Assembly: GCA_963675235.2 (NCBI GenBank)
Contig: CAXXFU010000017.1
Location: forward strand, 744,001-808,000
Direction of reading: 5' to 3'
Source of the DNA: JAHJQZ01 sp963675235
GTDB lineage: Bacteria; Pseudomonadota; Alphaproteobacteria; Rhizobiales; Devosiaceae
Length of the DNA stretch: 64,000 nucleotides
In this document: piece by piece, positions 45,333-53,948 of the stretch
Numbering within the stretch: position 1 is the first letter of the stretch
How the letters are laid out: each line of letters starts with the position of its first letter
The notes under the pieces: model-generated
What the model saw: the letters and a program-made list of their open reading frames with translations, nothing else
Told to the model about the DNA's origin: nothing
Database searches by the model: none
Made by a program: the position numbers and the translations under genes

Positions 45333-46286
45333 CTAGAAAAGCGGCGGCAGTCCGAACAGCGGCACGATGCCGGCGCGCATGACCGAGTGCGAAAACACCA
45401 GCGTCTGTTGCGCTTCACCGCTCGCGTCCTCCGGTCCGAGCACCGCCGCGGCGAGCGGCGCGGCAAGATAGTCCTTGAGAAGGGGCGCAACACCGCGCGA
45501 TTTGAGCTCCAGCGCCCCGTCGACCAGCCCCTCTTCATCAAGCGCCAGCGTGCCGGACAGCGATCCGGACAGCTCGCCGGTCGACATTTCCGCCATTTCG
45601 ATCCTCAGATCGCCATCGCCGGCCGCCCAGAACGGTATGATGTCGGGCGCGCCCCAGCTGCGCACGTCGGCCGGCCATTCGGTGACAAGCGCCGTGGCGT
45701 CGGCCTGAAGCGGCTCGGCAAGGCGCGGTGTCACCACATCGTCGAACCGCGCATAGATCCGCAGGTTGCGGTTGTCGGCGCCGACCGCCCCGTCGACGCC
45801 GACGACATGGAACTCGGCATGGCTGGCCCGCGCCATCTCGGTGACATCGAGCACGGTGTCGCTGGCCACCAGCCCGTCGGCAACGACCGAGGCGCGGGCC
45901 AGGGACAGCCAATCGAGCCGGACGCTGGCCTGCATCCTGTCCCAGTCGAGCCGGTTGGCGGCGCCGGTGAAGGCATCCGCATATTCGGCCGGACCGTCGG
46001 CGAAGATCTCGACGAAGGTCGGCATGTAGACAAGGGCGGTGGCCCGCACTTCGCCGACGCGGACCGAGATGTCGCCATCGACGATTTTGGCGCCGGTGCA
46101 GGTGACATCGAAGCGGAAGGGATAGCCTGCGAGGTCGAGTTCGGCGCAGGCGATCGCGGGACTGCCGGTGGCCACCGCGCCGATCTGGCTGCGAACAAAC
46201 CCGGCGGCAAGGAACCAGCCGCCGCTCCACAGGGCGGCGATACCGAAAACGATGATCAGCAGGGTGACGAATCGGCGTGCCATCAC
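45333..46286 (-). CDS. DUF2125 family exported/membrane-anchored protein
   Basis: This 317-residue protein belongs to the alphaproteobacterial DUF2125 family. It has one N-terminal membrane anchor (FVTLLIIVFGIAALWSGGWF) and then a beta-rich extracytoplasmic part with IACAELDLAGYPFRFDVTCTGA, key block GYPFRFDVTC, the family hallmark. The two cysteines in that region may pair. Function is unknown, but an envelope role is likely. It ends 24 bases from the tyrC stop. Confidence 0.88.
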   Translation of the reverse strand: MMARRFVTLLIIVFGIAALWSGGWFLAAGFVRSQIGAVATGSPAIACAELDLAGYPFRFDVTCTGAKIVDGDISVRVGEVRATALVYMPTFVEIFADGPAEYADAFTGAANRLDWDRMQASVRLDWLSLARASVVADGLVASDTVLDVTEMARASHAEFHVVGVDGAVGADNRNLRIYARFDDVVTPRLAEPLQADATALVTEWPADVRSWGAPDIIPFWAAGDGDLRIEMAEMSTGELSGSLSGTLALDEEGLVDGALELKSRGVAPLLKDYLAAPLAAAVLGPEDASGEAQQTLVFSHSVMRAGIVPLFGLPPLF

Positions 46287-46422
46287 GGCTTTCTACCAGC
46301 GCAGTCACGGCTTTGCAGCCTCGATTATCGGCACAAGCGGCGTTCGGCGGCAAGCGGACGGCTTTGAGGGTTTGCATCGCGGCGTCATTTGGGCATGCTT
46401 GGCGAAAACGAGGCTCCTGCGC

Positions 46423-46968
46423 ATGCTGCTTCCGGTTGACGGAGACACCCCACCGATCTCCCATGTTTTCGGCTATGGCTCGCTGATCTGGCGGCCGGGG
46501 TTCGACCATGGCGGCGCCGAGCCGGCGCTGCTTTATGGCGCCCATCGCTGCCTGTGCGTGTTCTCCCACCGTTATCGCGGCACCGCCGCCCGGCCCGGAC
46601 TGGTGTTCGGGCTCGCCGCCGGCGGCTCGTGTCACGGCATGGCCTATGCCATCCGCCCCGAGACCTGGCCCGAGGTCAAGGACTACCTGTGGGATCGTGA
46701 AATGGTCACCGGGGTCTACCGCCCGGCGCAGCGCAAGGTGCGGCTGGCCTCGGGCAAGGTGGTCAGTGCCCTGGTTTTCCTCGCCGATGCGACCCATGAA
46801 CAATACGCTGGCCTGCTCGAGCTCGACGAGCAGTTGCGCTTCATCCGCAAGGCCGAAGGGTCGATGGGACCGAACAGCGACTATGTCGTCAATACCGCCC
46901 GGCACCTTGCCCAGATGGGCATCAAGGATAGCCGCCTCGACCGCCTGCGCCGCGCCCTCGGCGCCTGA
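46423..46968 (+). CDS. ChaC-type gamma-glutamylcyclotransferase
   Basis: This 181-residue enzyme degrades glutathione or gamma-glutamyl peptides to 5-oxoproline. The substrate loop VFGYGSLIWRPGF is diagnostic, and the catalytic glutamate follows in EMVTGVYRP. The C-terminal GPNSDYVVNTARHLAQMGIKD is also conserved. The ATG at 46423 gives the usual N-terminus; longer frames upstream are not supported. It is divergent from the DUF2125 gene with a 136-base promoter region. Confidence 0.92.
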   Translation: MLLPVDGDTPPISHVFGYGSLIWRPGFDHGGAEPALLYGAHRCLCVFSHRYRGTAARPGLVFGLAAGGSCHGMAYAIRPETWPEVKDYLWDREMVTGVYRPAQRKVRLASGKVVSALVFLADATHEQYAGLLELDEQLRFIRKAEGSMGPNSDYVVNTARHLAQMGIKDSRLDRLRRALGA

Positions 46969-47072
46969 AACCGGCGACGGAGCCGAGCAGCCGGTTGTGC
47001 AGTCTTGTGGCGCGACAGATTCATCATCCGGCGGTCAGGCGCGGCCGGGCGTCAGAACGGGAATTGTGAAGG

Positions 47073-47423
47073 TCAGTCCGTATCGACAAGCCGGAGCGGG
47101 CCGGCGGGACTGCCGTGCACGATGTCCCAGGCGATGATCGAACGCTGGTCTTCATCCGGCGTCGGCTCGAGCCGATAGACCGAGACGCCGGCCGACATCG
47201 CCTTGCGGAAATGGGAACGGCTTTGCGGGTCGGAGACGACATCGCGCTCCGAGCCGGCCCAGAGCGCGCGCTCGCCGGCGACAAGCACATGCACGTGCGA
47301 ATCGCGCAGCTGGAACCCGTCAGTCCCTTCGGGCAGCAGCCTGTAGTGCCGGCCGGACTGGCCAACCCACAACAGGGTGCCATTGTCGGCGTCGTTGCTG
47401 GCGATCTGGCGGGCGAGAGACAT
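47073..47423 (-). CDS. Hypothetical protein with its own strong promoter
   Basis: This 116-residue protein is soluble and I do not recognise its family. Blocks such as LLWVGQSGRHYRLLPEGTDGF and SRSHFRKAMSAGVSVYRLEP look like a folded domain with normal codon use. A good sigma70-type promoter (TTGACG, 17-base spacer, TATTTT at 47474-47502) sets transcription to begin near 47467, which rules out the TTG at 47474. The ATG at 47450 would have no ribosome site, so the ATG at 47423, preceded by GAAGGG, is preferred. A FHA-like or ACT-like role cannot be claimed. Confidence 0.6.
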   Translation of the reverse strand: MSLARQIASNDADNGTLLWVGQSGRHYRLLPEGTDGFQLRDSHVHVLVAGERALWAGSERDVVSDPQSRSHFRKAMSAGVSVYRLEPTPDEDQRSIIAWDIVHGSPAGPLRLVDTD

Positions 47424-47473
47424 GTAGCCTGACCCTTCGGTGTTCGGCATGGGTGGTGCCGATGAGTAGAACA

Positions 47474-47502
47474 AAAATAGAACGTATTGGGCGATGCGTC
47501 AA
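47474..47502 (-). promoter_or_regulatory. Sigma70-type promoter of the hypothetical gene
   Basis: On the minus strand TTGACG (47502-47497) and TATTTT (47479-47474) are separated by exactly 17 bases. It is the best promoter by eye in the window and decides the start of the downstream gene. Confidence 0.6.
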
Positions 47503-47671
47503 TAAAGGGTTAATGGAGCAGGCTTCCCGACCGGCTTTGCAACGCAAAAATCCAACAGTCCAGCTCGCATCGCCCGATCCTGGGAAGAGCGGCCTTTCCG
47601 GCGAACCTGCCGATCGAATCATTTCAATCCGACCGACCGGACAGTCTGGTTCGCAACGCCGCGCGACGCAC

Positions 47672-47725
47672 TGATACCACTAGATATACGTATCTAAAGG
47701 TTAATAATGTCAAAATATGGTATCA
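47672..47725. repeat. Nested inverted repeats in an AT-rich island at the plsC 3' end
   Basis: TGATACCA (47672-47679) and TGGTATCA (47718-47725) are perfect 8-base arms 38 bases apart. Between them TAGATA (47681-47686) and TATCTA (47691-47696) form a second dyad. The whole 54 bases are AT-rich in a GC-rich genome, and the outer right arm contains the plsC stop codon. It may be a plsC terminator, an operator pair, or an integration scar. Confidence 0.5.
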
Positions 47726-48526
47726 AACTTCGGCCTGGTCTGTCAGCAGTTTTAGCCGTTCCTGCATGGCGGGGCTGAGCGGCCGGGTGATGCCCTCGCG
47801 CCAGGCCTGCAAGACCAACCGGTCGGAATGAGCCTCGATCGCCGCGACCAGACGTTTCTGCATCTCTTCGGCCGGCAGGCCGGGCGGGATCGGTTCGAGG
47901 AAATGCGCCCGCGCCCGTCCCGGCCACAGCACCGGCTGGCGCCGTCCCCAGAACAGGCCGGAATTGAGCGCCACCGGCACCACCGGCACATTGAGTGCCT
48001 CGTAGATGCGCGACACGCCGACCTTGTAAGCCGGCTCGGCAAGCGGTGGCCGCCGCGTTCCTTCCGGGAAGATGATAATGCGACAGCCGCGTTCGATGGC
48101 GCCACGCGCATCCTCGACCATTTGCGGGATGGCCTTGCCACCGAGCGAGCGGTCGAGCGAGATGGTCTCGAAGGTGCGCGCCGCCCAGCCGAAGAAGGGA
48201 ATGGTCATCAGTTCCTTCTTGGCGATGAAGGCAGGCCGGCCGGCATGGGGCAGGATGGCGAAGATGTCCCAGTCAGACTGATGCTTGGAGGCGATGATGC
48301 AGCCGCCTTCCGGCAGGTTCTCGAGGCCTGTCACCTCGGAGCGGATGCCGGCGATGTAGCGCAGCATGAAGAGGTTGGACCAGCACCAGTAGTTGGCGAT
48401 CCACAGGCCGAATGCGAACGGTTTGCGCACGATGATCGCCATCGCACCGAGCACGATGGCAAGCACCGTGGTCTGCACGTAAAACAGCGCAAAAAAGACC
48501 AGCGACCTGAGCGCCTGGATCAGCAT
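47723..48526 (-). CDS. plsC: 1-acyl-sn-glycerol-3-phosphate acyltransferase
   Basis: This 267-residue membrane enzyme adds the second acyl chain to make phosphatidic acid. The catalytic ASKHQSDWDIFAI (HX4D motif) and FPEGTRRPP (glycerophosphate-binding motif) are present, with an N-terminal hydrophobic segment (LVFFALFYVQTTVLAIVLGA). A strong Shine-Dalgarno sequence (GGGAGAGGG) precedes the ATG. Its 36-base distance downstream of ftsX suggests the ftsE-ftsX-plsC genes are co-transcribed. Confidence 0.93.
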   Translation of the reverse strand: MLIQALRSLVFFALFYVQTTVLAIVLGAMAIIVRKPFAFGLWIANYWCWSNLFMLRYIAGIRSEVTGLENLPEGGCIIASKHQSDWDIFAILPHAGRPAFIAKKELMTIPFFGWAARTFETISLDRSLGGKAIPQMVEDARGAIERGCRIIIFPEGTRRPPLAEPAYKVGVSRIYEALNVPVVPVALNSGLFWGRRQPVLWPGRARAHFLEPIPPGLPAEEMQKRLVAAIEAHSDRLVLQAWREGITRPLSPAMQERLKLLTDQAEV

Positions 48527-48562
48527 CGATTCCCTCTCCCCACTCGCCTGGCGCGCGCCGCG

Positions 48563-49504
48563 TCAGGAACTGATCTGCGACAGGAAGCGCCTGACCGTCA
48601 CGCGCGAGGTCAGGGCCGTCAATGCGCCGACCACGGGAACGATGAAAAGAATGGCGGCGATGCCGTCAAGCCCGAGAGCGAAGCGGCCGAACAGCGCACC
48701 GAGCTGCGCCGAGGACTGGCTCGGCAGCACCGTCGACACCACCAGGCCGGTCACCAGGAAGAAGGCGATCGCCCCGAGGCCGCCGAACAGGCCGCCGGTG
48801 ACGCCGATGGTCAGGAAGCGCCGCTGGAATTCATCGGCGATGAACCGGTTCGAGGCGCCAATGAAATGCAGCACGTCGACGATCTCGCGGCTCGAAGCCA
48901 TGGTGCCGCGCGTGGCGAAGACGACTGCGAGAATGGTGGCGACCAGAATCAGGGCGAGCACGAGCAGACCGGAGACGACGATGGTGCCGGCCATGACATT
49001 GAGCTGCTGACGCCAGGCGGCGTGGGTATCAAGGCTCGCCCCCGGGATTGTCGAAACGGCCTTGCTGAGCATGCCGATGTCGAGATTTTGCGGCTCTGAA
49101 ACCTCGACGATGACGAGTTCGGGCAGTTTGAGATTGTCGAGCTCGAGCCCCTGGCCGAGCCAGGGAGCAAGCAGGCCCTTGACCTCGTCATGCGACAGAA
49201 CCCGGGCGCGGCCGACGCCGGGCACGCTTTCGGCAAGGGCGATGGCGGTGCGGACATTGGACTCCATCACTTCGCCGGTCACCTGGCGCAGCTCGATGGT
49301 GACCTCGCGCCCGACATCGGCAGACCAGCCGACCGCCGATTTCTGGATAAGCACGACCGAGCCGACCGTCAGGCAGCTCAGGAAGGTCATGATGGTCACC
49401 AGCAACATCAGCGTCCGCCCGGCGACCGAGGTCACCGGGACGATCGGCGCCGGCTTGACCGGCAGGGCGTCGTCGATCCCGGGCGCATCGGTCCTGTCAG
49501 TCAT
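48563..49504 (-). CDS. ftsX: Cell division protein FtsX
   Basis: This 313-residue permease-like protein works with FtsE at the septum to regulate peptidoglycan hydrolases. It has the FtsX pattern of one membrane helix after a cytoplasmic N-terminus (RTLMLLVTIMTFLSCLTVGS), a periplasmic domain (about 60-165), and three C-terminal helices. EIVDVLHFIGASNRFIADEFQRRF, key block HFIGASNRFIADEFQ, is a hallmark. Its start overlaps the ftsE stop by eight bases, indicating coupling. Confidence 0.93.
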   Translation of the reverse strand: MTDRTDAPGIDDALPVKPAPIVPVTSVAGRTLMLLVTIMTFLSCLTVGSVVLIQKSAVGWSADVGREVTIELRQVTGEVMESNVRTAIALAESVPGVGRARVLSHDEVKGLLAPWLGQGLELDNLKLPELVIVEVSEPQNLDIGMLSKAVSTIPGASLDTHAAWRQQLNVMAGTIVVSGLLVLALILVATILAVVFATRGTMASSREIVDVLHFIGASNRFIADEFQRRFLTIGVTGGLFGGLGAIAFFLVTGLVVSTVLPSQSSAQLGALFGRFALGLDGIAAILFIVPVVGALTALTSRVTVRRFLSQISS

Positions 49505-50156
49505 GAAAGCGCACCTCGCCACCTTCGAGCACCATGCGCGGCACGGCGAACTTGTCGAGCAGCGCCGTCTCATGGGTTGCCACCAGCACGGTCGTGCCCA
49601 TCTTGTTGAGTTCGGCAAACAGATGCATCAGCCGTTCGGAAAGGTCGGGATCGACATTGCCGGTCGGCTCGTCGGCCAGTAGCAGCTCGGGTTTGGAGAT
49701 CACCGCGCGCGCGATGGCGGCGCGCTGCTTTTCCCCACCCGACAGCAGTTCGGGCAGCGCGTCCATGCGCTTGCCCAGACCCACCCAGTCGAGCAGTTCG
49801 GTGACATTCTCGCGATAGGCCGAATCAGGCAGGCCCTGCACCCTGAGCGGCAGCGCGACGTTTTCGAACGTGGTCAGGTGATCGAGCAGGCGGAACTCCT
49901 GGAAAACGATGCCGATGCGGCGCCGAATCGCCAGCAGCTTGTCGCCCGTCAGGCCGGTGGTGTCATCGCCGAACATGGTGATCTGGCCGGCGCTCGGCCG
50001 GCGCGACAGCAGCAGGAGGCGCAACAGAGAGGTCTTGCCCGAGCCGGACGGACCGGTCAGAAAATGGAACGAGCCCGGGGCAATGGCAAAGTTCAGGTTT
50101 TTCAGAACGGGTGGGCCATCTCCGTAGCTGAGGCCCACTTGGTCGAATTCGATCAC
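49497..50156 (-). CDS. ftsE: Cell division ATP-binding protein FtsE
   Basis: This 219-residue ABC ATPase drives FtsX in septal cell-wall remodelling. Walker A is GPSGSGKTS, signature LSGGEKQRAAIARA, Walker B LLLADEPTGNVDP. The FQEFRLLDHLTTFENVALPLRV segment is typical. A GTG at 50156 preceded by GGAG gives the normal length (about 220); the frame is open further upstream but that part does not match the family. The zinc-ribbon gene lies divergently 129 bases away. Confidence 0.93.
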   Translation of the reverse strand: MIEFDQVGLSYGDGPPVLKNLNFAIAPGSFHFLTGPSGSGKTSLLRLLLLSRRPSAGQITMFGDDTTGLTGDKLLAIRRRIGIVFQEFRLLDHLTTFENVALPLRVQGLPDSAYRENVTELLDWVGLGKRMDALPELLSGGEKQRAAIARAVISKPELLLADEPTGNVDPDLSERLMHLFAELNKMGTTVLVATHETALLDKFAVPRMVLEGGEVRFHD

Positions 50157-50284
50157 GCCGCCACTCTCCGAATCACTTTCGCGGCGAAAATAACATATCG
50201 AGACCGCCCCAGCCGGCCTCAGCGTTTCAGGTGTGTTAAGTTTCACGCGCAATATTCGGACGACGACTCAAACGGCCCGCCGCG

Positions 50285-51187
50285 ATGATCATCACCTGTC
50301 CAAATTGCAGTACCAAATACGAGGTGGCCGACCAGGCCATTGGCGCCGCCGGCCGCAAGGTGCAGTGCGCCAACTGCCACCGCTCGTGGAAGGCAATGGC
50401 AACCGAGCGTGTCGAGCCGCCGCCCAAGCCGCGCATCGTCGGCGGCACCGATACGGACATGGACGAGGTTCTGGCCGAGGCGGCCGAGCACGACCGGCTG
50501 TTCGGCAAGGATGCCGAATCAGAGCTCGACAGGGCCTTTGCCGAAGAAGAGGAAAAAGCGCTGGAAGGCGCCGGTGACGAGGACAAGGAGGACGAGAGCA
50601 TCGATGAAGTGGTCGACGAAGAAACCGGCAAGCTCGACCATCGGCTCCTGAGCCGACGCCGCCGTGACATGCACCGGCGGCAGCAAAAGCACGTCTCTCG
50701 CCTGCCGCTCGCCCGTCTGCGCCGCACCGCCCGCATCGTCGCCCTGTTGCTGCTCGCCTCGATCCTTGGCGCCGGCTATGTGTTCCGCAACGACATTGTC
50801 AGGGCCTATCCCAATCTCGGCGGGCTCTACACCATGGTCGGGATCGACGTGAACATCTACGGACTGGTGTTTTCCAAGGCCGAAACCCTCAGAACCCTGC
50901 GCGACGGCGATGACGTCACCATCATCACCGCCAATATCCGGTCGGTCGTCGATCACACCGTCCGGGTGCCGCCGGTTCTGGTCTCCATTCTCAATGCCGA
51001 TGAGGAGCCGATCTACGAATGGACGGCGAGCGCACCGGTTGCCAATATTTCCCCCGGCGACATCGTCGCCTTCGAAACCCAGCTGACTTCGGCGCCAACC
51101 GACGCCGCCCACGTGCGGCTGGTGTTCGGCTCCTCGAGCACGCAGCAGGGAGCATCCACAAGACCTACCAATCAAGGAGCTAGGTAA
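50285..51187 (+). CDS. Zinc-ribbon (MJ0042/DUF3426-like) membrane protein
   Basis: This 300-residue protein opens MIITCPNCSTKYEVADQAIG with CANC following, the MJ0042-type zinc ribbon. An acidic region (about 75-120, DEDKEDESIDEVVDEE) and a basic patch precede one membrane helix (IVALLLLASILGAGYVF, about 155-172). The C-terminal part is a periplasmic DUF3426-like domain. The family is common near ftsE in Hyphomicrobiales; role unknown. Its stop overlaps the next start by one base (TAATG). Confidence 0.87.
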   Translation: MIITCPNCSTKYEVADQAIGAAGRKVQCANCHRSWKAMATERVEPPPKPRIVGGTDTDMDEVLAEAAEHDRLFGKDAESELDRAFAEEEEKALEGAGDEDKEDESIDEVVDEETGKLDHRLLSRRRRDMHRRQQKHVSRLPLARLRRTARIVALLLLASILGAGYVFRNDIVRAYPNLGGLYTMVGIDVNIYGLVFSKAETLRTLRDGDDVTIITANIRSVVDHTVRVPPVLVSILNADEEPIYEWTASAPVANISPGDIVAFETQLTSAPTDAAHVRLVFGSSSTQQGASTRPTNQGAR

Positions 51188-51597
51188 TGGCGCGTATTCT
51201 CGTGGCCGAGGACGAAGAAGTGGTCAGGGCCTTCGTGGCACGCGCGCTGACCCTCAAGGGCCACAACGTCACCGAAGCATCCGATGGCGGCCTCGCCGCC
51301 GAGGCGCTTGCGGAAAGCGGCAGCGAATTCGACCTGCTTTTGTCCGACATCCGCATGCCGGTGATGGACGGCATCGCGCTGGCGCTCGAGACGGCGGCCC
51401 AGCATCCCGATCTCAAGATCCTGTTGATGACCGGCTTCGCCGACCAGCAGGAGCGGGCGCACGGGCTCGATGCGCTCATCCATGACGTCATCGCCAAGCC
51501 GTTCACGCTCGACATCCTTCTGGAAAAGGTCGACGAGGCACTGAGCGGACGTCCGGCGGAAATCGTGCCGCTCGCCGTTTCCGGGCTCGGCCACTGA
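51187..51597 (+). CDS. Single-domain response regulator
   Basis: This 136-residue protein is a lone receiver domain. The acidic pocket is AEDEE, the phospho-acceptor is Asp54 in LLLSDIRMP, and MTGFAD and IAKPFTL supply the conserved threonine and lysine. There is no output domain. The C-terminus extends about 15 residues and does not end in the AA degron typical of CpdR. It resembles the single-domain regulators found beside ftsE in Hyphomicrobiales. Its start overlaps the zinc-ribbon gene's stop, so they are co-expressed. The cognate kinase is unknown. Confidence 0.88.
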   Translation: MARILVAEDEEVVRAFVARALTLKGHNVTEASDGGLAAEALAESGSEFDLLLSDIRMPVMDGIALALETAAQHPDLKILLMTGFADQQERAHGLDALIHDVIAKPFTLDILLEKVDEALSGRPAEIVPLAVSGLGH

Positions 51598-51613
51598 TCC
51601 GGATCGGAGGCCA

Positions 51614-51787
51614 TTGGCCACGCCCCGTGTTCGGGCGCTGGCGGCGCTTATCGGATTCCAGCTCCTCGGCGGACCGATCAGTCGGCTCGCCGGGCTGCCC
51701 GGGCCCGGGCCGGCAACGGGGCTGGTGCTTCTGGCCGCCTGCCTGATCATTGCCGCCCTGCCGGCCAAGGCGCCGGCCGTCGGCGGC
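51614..51787 (+). pseudogene. Truncated N-terminal fragment of a CidA/LrgA-type holin-like protein
   Basis: This stretch encodes about 55 residues with the CidA/LrgA opening: FQLLGGPISRLAGLPGPGPATGLVLLAACLII, whose key blocks are FQLLGG and LPGPGPATG, covering the first two membrane helices. The normal protein has about 115-140 residues and four helices. Here the match stops and the frame runs antisense into the HAD gene. No lrgB partner is present. GGAGG lies just before a TTG at 51614. It is a remnant, most likely from a deletion that joined this locus to the HAD gene. Confidence 0.65.
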
Positions 51788-51810
51788 CGGAGCTCTCGAA
51801 GGCACGCCGT

Positions 51811-52503
51811 TCAGGACGCCGGAGACAACTGTGCCGGCAGGTGTCCCTGGCCGCGCAGCAATGCCAGGACTTCGGTCAGGTCTGCCATGATCGCAGAGCA
51901 CATCGTCCTGACGTCAGGCCTTGGCTGCAGGACATCGGGAATCATGATGGCGGGCACGCCGGCGGCATGCGCGGCCATGATGCCCGGATTGGAATCCTCG
52001 ACCGCCAGGCAGCGTTCGGGCACGAGGGACAGTTTCTGCGCCGCCAGCAGATAAAGGTCCGGTGCCGGTTTTCCCTTCTCGACATCGTCATTGGTGACGA
52101 TCACGTCGAAATGGGTGCGGATGCCGGCCAGCGCCAGATGGCGCTCGGCGATCTGCCGCGACGACGAGGTGACGATGGCCCGTGGGCAGCGCGCTTCGGA
52201 CAGGGCGTCGAGCAGATCGCCCGCCCCGGCCTTCAGGGCAATCCCCTGTTCGAACAGCTTGTCGCTTGCTGCGGCAAACTCCCGGGTGAACTCCGAAACC
52301 GGGAACGTCGCGCCGTAGCGGTCGAGCAGCATCGCTTCGCATTGCCGTCCAGGCACGCCGATCATCGCCTGGCAGATCTCGGTGGCATCGGGATAGCCGA
52401 GCGTTTGCATCGCGGCCTTGGTGCTCGCGTGGTAGATGGTCTCGGTGTCGAGCAGCGTCCCGTCCATATCGAGCAGAACGCCGTCTATCCGGTCGAATTT
52501 CAT
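51811..52503 (-). CDS. HAD-superfamily phosphatase (beta-phosphoglucomutase-like)
   Basis: This 230-residue hydrolase has all four HAD motifs: LLDMDGTLLDTETIYH (nucleophile and acid/base aspartates), VTSSSR (motif II), the lysine in KGKPAPDLYLLAA (motif III) and AVEDSNPGIMAAHAAG (motif IV). The cap domain is the subclass IA helical type. Such enzymes act on phosphosugars or similar small molecules; the substrate is not predictable. It follows argH on the same strand with 33 bases between. Confidence 0.9.
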   Translation of the reverse strand: MKFDRIDGVLLDMDGTLLDTETIYHASTKAAMQTLGYPDATEICQAMIGVPGRQCEAMLLDRYGATFPVSEFTREFAAASDKLFEQGIALKAGAGDLLDALSEARCPRAIVTSSSRQIAERHLALAGIRTHFDVIVTNDDVEKGKPAPDLYLLAAQKLSLVPERCLAVEDSNPGIMAAHAAGVPAIMIPDVLQPRPDVRTMCSAIMADLTEVLALLRGQGHLPAQLSPAS

Positions 52504-52536
52504 GGACTTCCGATCAAGTGGGTAAGGATGTCAGGT

Positions 52537-53916
52537 TCAGCCCAGCCGCTCCTGCCAGCGTGCGACCGCGGCCCGGACATTGTCGGGCGCCGTGCCACCG
52601 TAGCTCTTGCGCGAGGCGACTGAGGCTTCGACCGTCAGTACCTTGTGAACGCGGCTGTCGAGCCGCGGGTCGATGAGCTTCAGGTCCTCGATTGTCAGTC
52701 CATCGAGGCCGCAGCCTTTCTGTTCGCACAGCGCCACGGCGTGGCCGGTGATGTGATGGGCGTCGCGGAACGGGATATTGGCCTCGCGCACCAGCCAGTC
52801 GGCAAGATCGGTGGCGGTCGAGAATCCTACTTCAGCCGAGGCGCGCATGCGCTCACGGTTGAAACTGAGATCGGCGACCATGCCGGTCATCGCAGCCAAC
52901 GCCAACCCGAAGGCATCAAGCGCATCGAAGGCGACTTCCTTGTCCTCCTGCATGTCCTTGGAATAGGTCAGCGGCAGGCCCTTCATGACGATCAGCAGCG
53001 AATTGAGCGCACCGATGATGCGCCCGACCTTGGCGCGCACAAGTTCGGCGGCGTCCGGGTTGCGCTTTTGCGGCATGATCGAGGAGCCGGTGGAGAACTT
53101 GTCCGACAGCCTGACGAAACCGAACTGGGCCGAAGACCAGATCACCAGCTCTTCTGCGAAGCGCGACAGGTGCATGGCTGAGATGCTTGCCGCAGACAGG
53201 GTTTCGAGGATGAAATCGCGATCGGCGACGGCGTCGAGCGAATTGGCCGCCGGACGGTCGAAACCGAGGGCTTTCGCCGTCATGTCGCGATCGATCGGAT
53301 AGGGCGTGCCGGCCAGCGCCGCCGCACCAAGCGGGCTCTCGTTGAGGCGCGTCCTGGCGTCGGCGAGCCGAGCGGCATCGCGCCCGAGCATTTCGACATA
53401 GGCAAGAAGATGGTGGCCGAGGCTGACCGGCTGGGCGTTCTGCAAATGGGTGAAGCCGGGCAAGATCGTGTCGGCTTCCTCGGCGGCCCGCGCCAGCAGC
53501 GCCTTTTGCAGCGCCGTGATCTGCGGGATCAGCGTGTCGATGGCATCGCGGACATAGAGCTTGAAGTCGGTCGCGACCTGGTCGTTGCGCGAGCGGGCCG
53601 TGTGCAGCCGCCCGGCGGCATCGCCGATGATGTCCTTGAGACGCGCCTCGACATTCATGTGAATGTCCTCCAGCGCGCGCGAAAAGGTGAACGTGCCTGC
53701 CTCGATCTCGCCACGAACCTGTTCGAGGCCAGCGATGATGGCATCCTTGTCCTGGTCACTCAGGATCCCTTGCGCCGCCAGCATGGTTGCGTGGGCGATC
53801 GAGCCGGCGATATCCTGGCGGTACAAACGCTTGTCGAATTCGATCGAGGCGTTGATTTCCTCCATGATGGCGTCGGGTCCGGAGGCGAAGCGCCCGCCCC
53901 ACATGCGATTGCTCAT
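52537..53916 (-). CDS. argH: Argininosuccinate lyase
   Basis: This 459-residue enzyme carries out the last step of arginine synthesis, releasing arginine and fumarate. The signature GSSIMPQKRNPD is intact, and MWGGRFASGPDAIMEEINAS opens the protein as in ArgH. The active-site histidine/serine regions (HLQNAQPVSLGHHLLA) are present. Length is normal. The divergent TlpA-like gene is 32 bases away; pairing of argH with tlpA is common in rhizobia, but the lysA gene often found nearby is absent. Confidence 0.96.
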   Translation of the reverse strand: MSNRMWGGRFASGPDAIMEEINASIEFDKRLYRQDIAGSIAHATMLAAQGILSDQDKDAIIAGLEQVRGEIEAGTFTFSRALEDIHMNVEARLKDIIGDAAGRLHTARSRNDQVATDFKLYVRDAIDTLIPQITALQKALLARAAEEADTILPGFTHLQNAQPVSLGHHLLAYVEMLGRDAARLADARTRLNESPLGAAALAGTPYPIDRDMTAKALGFDRPAANSLDAVADRDFILETLSAASISAMHLSRFAEELVIWSSAQFGFVRLSDKFSTGSSIMPQKRNPDAAELVRAKVGRIIGALNSLLIVMKGLPLTYSKDMQEDKEVAFDALDAFGLALAAMTGMVADLSFNRERMRASAEVGFSTATDLADWLVREANIPFRDAHHITGHAVALCEQKGCGLDGLTIEDLKLIDPRLDSRVHKVLTVEASVASRKSYGGTAPDNVRAAVARWQERLG

Positions 53917-53948
53917 TTTGTATCTCTTGGCTGAAACTGGAGCCTGCC

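Noticed and set aside
51187..51597. Naming the response regulator cpdR
   Set aside because: It is a single receiver domain like CpdR, but its C-terminus does not end in the AA degron and the neighbourhood differs from what I recall for rhizobial cpdR1, so no symbol is given.
51787..52054. Extension of the LrgA-like frame to a 146-residue protein
   Set aside because: After about residue 57 the frame is antisense to the HAD gene and the membrane-protein character is lost, so only the first part is called, as a remnant.
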